A stretch of 64,000 bases of DNA from an uncultured Persicobacter sp. (GTDB taxonomy: Bacteria; Bacteroidota; Bacteroidia; Cytophagales; Cyclobacteriaceae). The stretch covers positions 558,001 through 622,000 of the forward strand of contig CANMKE010000001.1 of NCBI GenBank assembly GCA_947498325.1. Reading direction: 5' to 3'. Every line of letters begins with the position of its first letter. The first letter of the stretch is position 1. The notes beneath the pieces are model-generated. The model was given only the letters and a program-made list of their open reading frames with translations. It was not told the DNA's origin and searched no databases. Positions 19,301-26,369 of the stretch are shown in pieces. The translations under genes were made by a program, and so were the position numbers.

Positions 19301-22300
19301 AGCAATGTAAGTTCCTCAAATGAGGCATTTGTCTGGGCACAGCAAAGCTGGGAATTCAATAAAGTTCCTGCACGTGCTATTCGCCCGCTGAAACTCAAAT
19401 TTCAGCCACAAACCTCAGGAAACGTCAATGGGGTAATTACCATTGAAACGACCGCTGGCGAGCATTATCAGTTCAATGTGTTCGGGGTAGGCGCTGAGCC
19501 TGCAGCCTTGAGCCTTTCTCCAGCCTCCCAAACTTTTGATTTGGCAGTAGGAGAAGAAACAACTTCATCGGTAACCATCGAAAATACAGGGCAGTACCCA
19601 TTGGAATATGTTATTCCAAGATTTGCAGATAATGTTCCTGAAGGGGTTCACCGTTTTGGCTATAGCTATGAAAGCAATTTGCATGCTGACGACCTGCCTT
19701 GGGAGTGGGTTGAGCTGGCAGAGGATGATGACGCAGTAGAAATTACCGACCATTTCAAAGGAGCGGGCAATAATCACCATAAGATCAGTTTGAGTTTTGG
19801 CTTCCCATTTTATGGAACCGAATATAATGAATTCTTTGTTTCTCGATATGGAGCGATCACTTTTGATGATAACAGCCCATACAATGAGTTCCCTCCAGGT
19901 TTAGGGTCAATGTACACCCCTAACGGTTATATTTATGCCTTGGGGCAGGAACTTAATGTTCAGAACAGTGGCCACATTTATGTGAAGGAGTTCGAGCATG
20001 AAGTTATCGTTGAGTACAAGAATGTTGGAAGCACATGGGAGGGGCCTTCGACTTTCCAAATTGTGCTGAAATCTGATGGTGATTTTGAAGTGCGCTATGA
20101 AGATATCTCAACTATGGCGACCAGTACTGTATTGTCTTTCGAGCCTGAGAATAAGCAGGATGGGGTGATGATCAAATACGGTGGGATCGATTGGGATTTC
20201 TTTAATGATAAAACCACTGAATTACGCTATGTGATGCATTCCCCAGGAGTAGATATGGTCAGTGATCTTTCTGCATTTGCGGGCTTAATTCCTGTAGGTG
20301 GATCAGAAACGATCGACTTTACCGTGAAAGCTGATGGCTTGGTGGATGGTGCTAACATTCAAAAAGTGACAGTATTCAGTAATGACCCTGAGGCGCCTTA
20401 TCAGTCTTTTGAGGTGAATACCAATGTGTCTGGTGGTGAGGCTGAACTTGAATTCAACCTTACGGCTTTTGATCTTGGTCAGGTGTACCAGGGAGCTGAG
20501 GCTTATGTTCATCTGAACATTACCAATGCAGGAGGGGCGGCAACCGCCATCACTTCAGCAGAGATTCCTGGCGACCGGTTTACCCACGATTTTGCCAACG
20601 ACCAAATTGCTGCCCGCAGAAGTGTGCGCAAAATGATCACCCTGGCAACAGATCAGCTGGGTGAGTTTGCAGAAACCCTGACCCTGACAGATCAGGACGG
20701 TAACACCCATGAGTTTGCATTAACCGCAGAGGTGGTAGCCGCTCCTGCGATTGAAGTAACTTATGAGAAACAAATCCTGACCTTAGCCGCAGGAGATTCA
20801 CATTCAATGGCTGTGGAAATCAGTAATGAAAATGGCGAAGCTGCTTTGGATATTTTGCCAATGGGTAACTCTTGGTTGTACGCTACCGAAGCTGTGGTAA
20901 CGGATGTCAATGAATTGGCAGGGACGGATTTTACCTATGCGCTGAAAGATAACAAGAAAGTATTGGCAGGATTGGAAGATGCTGAAGCTCCTGTTTTCCG
21001 TTGGGATGATATTATTCAGGGGGGAGGAACACAAATTGAGATTGAAAACCCTGATCATTTTGCTACTCATTACGAATTGCCATTTGATTTCAATTTCTAC
21101 GGCGATGAGTACAGCGATATTTATATTGGTATTAATGGGGTGATCTCTTTCGATGAGAATTACATGTTCACCCTTAACGACTATATTCCTACCTCTGGAG
21201 GCTTGAATAATTTCTTGGCACCAATCTGGATGGTCGGTGGCGAAAACTATTACGATACCGATGAAACCAAAGGAATTTGGGTGAAGGAATATGAGGATAA
21301 AATTGTGATTACTTACCACCGTATGCAACACATTTGGGCTTTCTTTGGAGGTTATGCTTCGGTTCAGGTAATTTTGAATAAGAACGGTACCATTATTTAT
21401 CAATATCAGGCGGATCAAGCTGCTTTGAGTTGGTTGCACCACCCAACGGTTGGTATCGAAAACAAAACCGGGACAGATGGGGTAGAAGCCGCTGCTTTCT
21501 ATCAGTATATCGAAAATGGCTTAGCCCTTTCTTTTACACCAGCGAAAAAAATCACGATTCCTGCAGGAGCGTCGAAAACCATCAACATGACTGTTGATGC
21601 GACTAATTTGATTGCTGGAGAATATGAAGGCAGCCTGACCCTGCTGAACAACACACCATTAATGGAAGAATACCCATTGGAGGTAGCATTAACGGTTGAG
21701 GGATCTGCTGACTTGAAATTGTCTGAAGAGGCTTTGAGTTTTGGGAAAGCTATGATTTATGACGAACTCGTAGATAACTGGCCTTCGCCGAAGACATATC
21801 AGCGTTCATTCTTCCTGACAAATGACGGCTCCGCTGGGGCATCAATTAGCTCTATTGCATTGAATGGGGAACAGGTCAATGACCTACAAGTAGGGAAAAT
21901 GTCTGAAGGTTTCTGGGGCCCACAATTTGTGTCCATAGACTGGATGGAGTTCCCGATGACAATTATTCCGGGTGAGGTTTCTTCTTTCGTGGCTATTTTG
22001 TCCCCAACTACGGTAAACACAGATTTATCGGCTGAACTGGTATTTACCTTCGAGGATGGTCAGGAGTTGACACTTCCAATTACTGCAATGGTGGTTGAAC
22101 CACCTGTAGCGGAAGTGAGTGCAGATACTTTTACAGTTTTAGCCAATACGGTGGACCATCAGGAGCAGCAGGTGTTCACTTTAAGTAATGCCAATGGTGG
22201 GTCTGTCCTTGATTACGATTTTGTGATCGACTTTAACCGTGCGCAATCTGCGGATATGCAACCAATGGCCAATCGGGTAACTCATTCTGCCGAAGATATG

Positions 22301-23878
22301 AACGCTATTGCCCTGACAGGGAATGCAGCCGCAGTAAGCAGTACTGAGGATTATTTCGATTACTTGTATTATGGAACTGATGATGAGCCAGCGAGTGCGT
22401 TAGGTTTTGGTGGAGGTGCATTCACAACCCTCACCGGATTTACTGCCCCTATGGCTGGTTTCGAGCTGGCAAGCGTTCAGACTTGGTACCGTCCTTATGG
22501 TTTGGAAAATGGCCCTATCACGGTAGAAATTTTGGTGGGTAATATGGATCCTACACAGGCGGTATTGGTTGCTCAGCAAACTTTTGTAACCGAAACATCG
22601 GCTGATGAAACCAAGGGCGCATTGATGACCTTTGAGTTGTCTGAATCTGTTAAGATTATGCCACACGAGCGATTCTACATCAAGGTTTATTATGATTTGG
22701 GTGTGGAGTATCCTCAGGGATTTGTTTCCATGGAGGAGTCGGTAGCCAACACATTCTTTTATGTGGAGGAAGATGGCAGCTACACGGACATCAGCCAGTT
22801 CTATGATTTCGAAACGACTGCCTTCATGGTAAGGGCAATTGCCAACGAAGCCATTGATGGCAACTGGTTGACGCTTTCACCTTCTGCAGGCGCTGTTGAT
22901 TCAGGAGCGTCGCAGGATATTGAACTTGCATTCGATGCTTCCTACTCAGTAATGTCAGAGAATTTGGCCAAGGTGATTGCGGTCTCTAACGACCCTGTGA
23001 ATGATGCGCCAGAAGTAATGATCAGTATGAAAATGAATCAGGCTCCAATGTTTGAGTTGGGAGAAAGTTCTGCTTTTGATATTAACGAAGGCGAAACACT
23101 TGTCCTTGAACTGATGGCAACGGATGCCGAAGGCGATGATTTTGAATACACCCTTGCTGAAGCGTATGAAGGCCTTGAAACCGAAGTGCGAGATGGTGCT
23201 TTCTTCTTGACTTATGCAACCGATTATGAGCACGAAGGAAATTATGAGTTTGTCGTTTACGCCACAGACGAATATGGCTTCCAGAGCATGCATACGGTTG
23301 CTTTGACCGTAAATGATGTGAATCGTGCGCCAGAGGCTTCAGATATGGATCAATTGATCCTTTATGTTACTGAAAAAAGCAGAACAATTGCCTTTGCGGA
23401 TCTTTTTGAAGACCTCGATGGTGATCAGGTAAACTATGCCATCACCACCACCGATGAAACTATCGCTCATGGGGTTCAGGTGCAAGACAGCCTGATGATT
23501 TTCCCTATTGCCACAGGGGACGTTGAGATTGTGTTAGTCGCTGACGATAGCCGTGGAGGAGCAACAACCTTATCGCTGGAGGTTAGCGTACTTGCTAAGC
23601 CACTATCCAATGATGCTGCTGCTTCGGTTAAACTCTACAACACACCAAACCCAGCAACCCACTCAACGATGGTTCATTATAATGTAAACAGTGGTTCGGA
23701 AGTGGTGATTGAGGTTTTTGACCTGAGTGGCCGAAAAGTAAAAACCCTTGTGGATGGCTTCCAGTCATCAGGAAAGTATGCCGTACACTTCGATTGTCAG
23801 TCTTTGACTTCGGGCATGTACATCATCAACCTGAATGTGGGCGGAGATATCCATCAGACGAAAATGATCAAAAAATAA
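16394..23878 (+). CDS. Giant subtilisin-like (S8) serine protease with T9SS sorting domain
   Basis: A 2494-residue secreted protein with a signal peptide (~residues 1-25). The S8 domain (~195-490) has the full triad: Asp207 in SIHDEGID, His261 in SHGTHVAGT and Ser438 in GTSMACPHVSG. A propeptide-like segment (~30-150) precedes it. A fibronectin-III-like module lies at ~505-610. Many beta-sandwich modules follow, including abnormal-spindle/choice-of-anchor-like units and two related nidogen-like modules at ~1110-1290 and ~1534-1720 ('LSFGFPFYGTEYNEFFV' and 'LPFDFNFYGDEYSDIYI'). A cadherin-like module starts near ~2215. The end (~2412-2494, 'NTPNPATHSTMVHYNV', 'VFDLSGRKVKTL', 'SGMYIINL') is a T9SS type A sorting domain. 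It is probably cell-surface or secreted and degrades proteins or peptides. Confidence 0.93.
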   Translation: MRKRLSFLNQLLFWLLLLIPAAGFSQQTATFQNGIANGVVRIKFKPEVAQMLAAQPMNQATGAKIGISTFDQVAQSLQGHNMQRVFPYNPKTEHKLKKHGLHLWYQIEVSGAVDMACQSFSSVASVEMAEPILEKQLIEPGTVQMLPSSAVTNTDGSLPTNDPHLARQWHYSNDGSKDNWTAGADVNLFEAWKINTGDRRVIVSIHDEGIDVAHDDLAANMWVNQGEIPGNGIDDDGNGYVDDVHGYSFAYDQGEIVAQSHGTHVAGTVAAVNNNGVGIAGVAGGSGNDDGVLMMSCHTLTGPYANTAASYVYAADNGAVISQNSWGYINPGAYEQSVLDAIDYFIAEAGDYPGSPMKGGIVIFASGNSNADGEFYPGYYENVFTVASTGPANVRAYYSNYGSWVDVSAPGGDTSLKQEDGVLSTLPGNNYGFMQGTSMACPHVSGIAALVLSEHGSENFTPQDMWAHLKTATHSIYDLNPGFVGKLGTGAIDAALALQANEGHAPAQIADLALESAAHDFAVVTFSTPTDEDDGKPLRYEVYYSENTLTANNLESAMKVELVANSAAGEANTVELSGLKGETTYYVAVLAYDRWDNASPLSNVLQMVTNLGPVLVLDLQALNFTIDANTSASTSQSMTLANEGEGLLRWDYTHRQTGFNLAYNSVAPANYPKTLQHSGSAEVGRRAVQQIQRTSFDPEEIKDFENSTLSYSEGFAWYVIGEEDTSLPNSMATKFTVDDPKGFNLTNLQFWLELSEPSTKPIVEIYKGSSMSPDQLIYSKEYDYFYQGGQYLTLDEHFYFSQGESFFVAVHVPAGNLYPLGVSPAKDWDQAVGNQFMSFDFGSNWSPIQEAIGEDGWAWVILGNSQRQYLGEYISVVPSQGEIQQGEELTVEVQADASTLVNGDYNSNTIIRTNGTNQKEVRVATSLSVTGHLPELHTPSIVNFGAVFVQDELEMEIDVANYGYGNFMVSNVSSSNEAFVWAQQSWEFNKVPARAIRPLKLKFQPQTSGNVNGVITIETTAGEHYQFNVFGVGAEPAALSLSPASQTFDLAVGEETTSSVTIENTGQYPLEYVIPRFADNVPEGVHRFGYSYESNLHADDLPWEWVELAEDDDAVEITDHFKGAGNNHHKISLSFGFPFYGTEYNEFFVSRYGAITFDDNSPYNEFPPGLGSMYTPNGYIYALGQELNVQNSGHIYVKEFEHEVIVEYKNVGSTWEGPSTFQIVLKSDGDFEVRYEDISTMATSTVLSFEPENKQDGVMIKYGGIDWDFFNDKTTELRYVMHSPGVDMVSDLSAFAGLIPVGGSETIDFTVKADGLVDGANIQKVTVFSNDPEAPYQSFEVNTNVSGGEAELEFNLTAFDLGQVYQGAEAYVHLNITNAGGAATAITSAEIPGDRFTHDFANDQIAARRSVRKMITLATDQLGEFAETLTLTDQDGNTHEFALTAEVVAAPAIEVTYEKQILTLAAGDSHSMAVEISNENGEAALDILPMGNSWLYATEAVVTDVNELAGTDFTYALKDNKKVLAGLEDAEAPVFRWDDIIQGGGTQIEIENPDHFATHYELPFDFNFYGDEYSDIYIGINGVISFDENYMFTLNDYIPTSGGLNNFLAPIWMVGGENYYDTDETKGIWVKEYEDKIVITYHRMQHIWAFFGGYASVQVILNKNGTIIYQYQADQAALSWLHHPTVGIENKTGTDGVEAAAFYQYIENGLALSFTPAKKITIPAGASKTINMTVDATNLIAGEYEGSLTLLNNTPLMEEYPLEVALTVEGSADLKLSEEALSFGKAMIYDELVDNWPSPKTYQRSFFLTNDGSAGASISSIALNGEQVNDLQVGKMSEGFWGPQFVSIDWMEFPMTIIPGEVSSFVAILSPTTVNTDLSAELVFTFEDGQELTLPITAMVVEPPVAEVSADTFTVLANTVDHQEQQVFTLSNANGGSVLDYDFVIDFNRAQSADMQPMANRVTHSAEDMNAIALTGNAAAVSSTEDYFDYLYYGTDDEPASALGFGGGAFTTLTGFTAPMAGFELASVQTWYRPYGLENGPITVEILVGNMDPTQAVLVAQQTFVTETSADETKGALMTFELSESVKIMPHERFYIKVYYDLGVEYPQGFVSMEESVANTFFYVEEDGSYTDISQFYDFETTAFMVRAIANEAIDGNWLTLSPSAGAVDSGASQDIELAFDASYSVMSENLAKVIAVSNDPVNDAPEVMISMKMNQAPMFELGESSAFDINEGETLVLELMATDAEGDDFEYTLAEAYEGLETEVRDGAFFLTYATDYEHEGNYEFVVYATDEYGFQSMHTVALTVNDVNRAPEASDMDQLILYVTEKSRTIAFADLFEDLDGDQVNYAITTTDETIAHGVQVQDSLMIFPIATGDVEIVLVADDSRGGATTLSLEVSVLAKPLSNDAAASVKLYNTPNPATHSTMVHYNVNSGSEVVIEVFDLSGRKVKTLVDGFQSSGKYAVHFDCQSLTSGMYIINLNVGGDIHQTKMIKK

Positions 23879-23921
23879 GATCAACGAAATAAAATCAACC
23901 TGTTGAGTTGCTCAACAAACC

Positions 23922-23954
23922 AAAGCGTCATCATTTAATGGTGGCGCTTTTTTT
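23922..23954 (+). terminator. Terminator after the S8 protease
   Basis: AAAGCGTCATCATT pairs with AATGGTGGCGCTTT (two G-U wobbles) and is followed by a T-run. Confidence 0.85.
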
Positions 23955-23966
23955 ATATCTTCGCTT

Positions 23967-24401
23967 ATGATTGAAAAAGGGAAAGTACGGGAACTCAGCG
24001 GGCAATGGGTGTCGCTCAGGCAGCTGCTGGCCGAACGGCCATTGACATTGCTGTTGTTTTATAATAATGATTGTTTAGGCTGCACAGGAAGGGCTTTGCC
24101 GTTGGCCTATGAAATTGCCAGTCAGTATCCTCAGCTTCAGGTGCTGGGCATCCACAGCGATTTTGGTGAACGGAAGGGGAGTGCTGAAAATATTCCGCAG
24201 GTATTTTCTTCAGGCGTTTGTCCCTTTCCTATATATATAGATGAGTCGCACCGTTTGTACGACGCCTTTCAGTGTGAAGGAACGCCTCACTGGGTTCTGC
24301 TCGATGAGCAAGGTATGGCATTATTGTCGGTATTCGGTTCTCAGCAGAATGCCCAGAACCGTTTGTTTTACCGACTGATGGAGATTTTCGGAACGGCTTG
24401 A
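23967..24401 (+). CDS. Thioredoxin-like (AhpC/TSA-TlpA type) cytoplasmic protein
   Basis: A 144-residue protein with no signal peptide. The active-site CxxC is Cys36-Leu-Gly-Cys39 ('FYNNDCLGCTGRALPLA'), with a Thr-Pro at 'GTPHWVLLDEQG' giving the cis-proline loop of the thioredoxin fold. An inserted 'VLGIHSDFGERKGSAENIP' resembles peroxiredoxin/TlpA relatives. It is likely a thiol-disulfide reductase or related redox protein; the partner is unknown. The start ATG lies only 13 nt after the upstream terminator's T-run. It converges with the next gene with a 2-nt gap. Confidence 0.8.
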   Translation: MIEKGKVRELSGQWVSLRQLLAERPLTLLLFYNNDCLGCTGRALPLAYEIASQYPQLQVLGIHSDFGERKGSAENIPQVFSSGVCPFPIYIDESHRLYDAFQCEGTPHWVLLDEQGMALLSVFGSQQNAQNRLFYRLMEIFGTA

Positions 24402-24403
24402 TG

Positions 24404-25471
24404 TTAATCCAGGCCGATTTCATGCAACACTTTGTTTTTGGCTTTCCAGGCAAACCTTTTTCCTACCGACAGCCTCACATACCCCTGAATCATATTGGAG
24501 CTGTAGCTGTTGATGAAGATATAATTGGCCTCGGTGGTAGCATTGATGACCACAAAGAAATCGGCATTATTATAACCGACAAACAGTCTGCTGACGGTCA
24601 TAATACTGGGTTTGTACATCACTTCATCGTTCTGGTTTTTCGCCAGGGTTTGTAAATTGATGTAGTTACCTCCCACGCCCGCCATTGCAGAGAAGCCAGC
24701 AAACCAGTGCGATTTATATACCCAGGTATAGCCATATCCTCCTGTCAGTCCAAGAGTGAAATATTGGGACTGATCGAGGTTGAGCTTTCGTTTGTCCAGC
24801 AGGGTGTTATCCTTATGGTTCCAATAATGCTGAAAAGTACTGAAGCCTCCAAGCAACCAGGAACCCGCACTTTTCTTCTGCCATTGCGTTTGCGCGCTGT
24901 TGGCCATATAACTGTACGTCTTCTGATTAAACACATAGGTTGCATTAACCGACACCAGCATGGTATTCAGCTTCGGTGCATTGTCAAGATTGATAGGCGC
25001 CCCCTGAATCGGGCGTACATCAGCATAATGCCCCTGGAAGTATTGCGCACGCCCCTCAAAACCGATCGCTTTCGTGTAATATCGGCCAATCAGGTCTATT
25101 TGTGAAAAAGTTTCACTCTTCTCCTGAGGTCCCAAAGGCATCGTCAAGCTTAAATTGACGCCAAGCCAGTTGTGGTTCAGCCCCACACCTATACTGTAAG
25201 GCGCCACAGGGCTGAATACCAGGCGGTGGAGGTCGCCTTCAATATCTTTGGAGATAATCCCAAACCGATTGTTCTTATAAGTACTGATGGCCCGCAAGGT
25301 CCATTCCTCAGAATAATCCATGACATACAGGCTGTCATAGCCATTCCACTTGTCATGGTCGTAAATTCCCATAGCTTCGCCAATCTGGGTGTCTTTTAGA
25401 TACTGCCCATAAAGTGTGCTGGTGATCAAACAAAAAAAGCTCAGTAAGGATAAAATTTTAATTCGCATCAT
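24404..25471 (-). CDS. DUF4421-like outer-membrane beta-barrel protein
   Basis: A 355-residue protein with a signal peptide ('ILSLLSFFCLITSTLYGQY', cleavage ~23). The body alternates short amphipathic strands, and 'FSPVAPYSIGVGLNHNWLGVNLSL' fits the start of the DUF4421 family barrel (PYSIG.GL.Y..LG). It ends in a basic tail. Function is not known for the family; an outer-membrane location is inferred. A double ATG at 25471/25468 leaves the exact start open. It is transcribed away from adhE. Confidence 0.8.
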   Translation of the reverse strand: MMRIKILSLLSFFCLITSTLYGQYLKDTQIGEAMGIYDHDKWNGYDSLYVMDYSEEWTLRAISTYKNNRFGIISKDIEGDLHRLVFSPVAPYSIGVGLNHNWLGVNLSLTMPLGPQEKSETFSQIDLIGRYYTKAIGFEGRAQYFQGHYADVRPIQGAPINLDNAPKLNTMLVSVNATYVFNQKTYSYMANSAQTQWQKKSAGSWLLGGFSTFQHYWNHKDNTLLDKRKLNLDQSQYFTLGLTGGYGYTWVYKSHWFAGFSAMAGVGGNYINLQTLAKNQNDEVMYKPSIMTVSRLFVGYNNADFFVVINATTEANYIFINSYSSNMIQGYVRLSVGKRFAWKAKNKVLHEIGLD

Positions 25472-26369
25472 GGAGTAGTGGCGGACAATTATATGGCAAT
25501 AGGTCGAAATTAAGAAATATCCTGATTTTTTCGCCCTTAAAAATGACTTTTAATCATTTGTATTTAAACATTGAAATTTGAACACTGTTATAAGATCAAT
25601 TAGATACTGAATAATTTGGGTCTAAGTATTTTTACCGAAAATATCATGAGTTATTATAGGAATGAGATTAGAATGTCTATTTACCGACCTTTATGTGTTA
25701 CATAAACTATGTATTTTGTAGTTAAAAAAATTTATATTTTAAAACCCATATAATAGATGTTTACGTAGTGCCTGTTTTTGGTTTTGAATTATATGTCATT
25801 AAGGTTTATGACAATTGACATAAGTTGATTGATTATTTAAAGGGTTTAGATATTTATAATTATAAGTTGGAAAATCGCTTAAATTTACGCTAACCACGGT
25901 AATCATTCAACAATGCATAATAATATCAATAGTTTTATTCAGTGATTTTGTAGTCATTTTATCATGCTTGTGCCGTTTTAAATAGGGTAATGGTAATTTT
26001 AGGTCTGAAAAATTGTGAAATTGGTGATGCTGCCCAAAGGGTATTATATTGATGTGGATCAGTTATTTTTCAGTATCAAACATTATTTCATGATCTACAA
26101 TTGTGTCGGAGTGGGTATAAATTGATCTATGTCATTTGTTATGAAAAAGATCTTATTCTTTAAAAATTTGTGTTGTAAAAATTTAGGAACACTCAATTCC
26201 TGCACTACATTTGTACCATAATAAAACAACAAGGAAGGGCTTGCGTACTTATCCATTCAAGTATAAAAGCACTCTTAAAAATATTATGCCATTATAGTGA
26301 ACGATTAAACAAAGAGTTTCTCTATGGATAACTTTCACGGCATTTAAATAAACACTTTTACAGATTAGT
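25472..26369 (+). promoter_or_regulatory. Long AT-rich divergent region upstream of adhE with dyad motifs
   Basis: This 898-nt region lacks a supported gene. It contains the inverted repeat TTATGT-GTT-ACATAA (25691-25705), the pair TGTCAT / ATGACA (25794-25799 and 25808-25813) and the palindrome-like TTATGACAATTGACATAA (25806-25823). These share the element ATGTCA/TGACAT, suggesting a regulator-binding cluster. No clear Rex consensus was found. A promoter-like element is at 26182-26213. Confidence 0.45.
26182..26213 (+). promoter_or_regulatory. Bacteroidota-type promoter candidate for adhE
   Basis: TACATTTG at 26206-26213 is a perfect match to the Bacteroidota -7 consensus TAnnTTTG. TTTA at 26182-26185 is one base off the -33 TTTG, with a 20-nt spacer. 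Transcription would start ~150 nt before the adhE ATG. Confidence 0.5.

Noticed and set aside
20804-21442. 212-residue minus-strand frame inside the S8 protease gene
   Set aside because: It is the antisense of a well-supported coding region with domain structure and no motif of its own.
26010-26035. Rex-type operator (TTGTGAA...) upstream of adhE
   Set aside because: Only a left half-site TTGTGAA is present; the matching TTCACAA half is absent.
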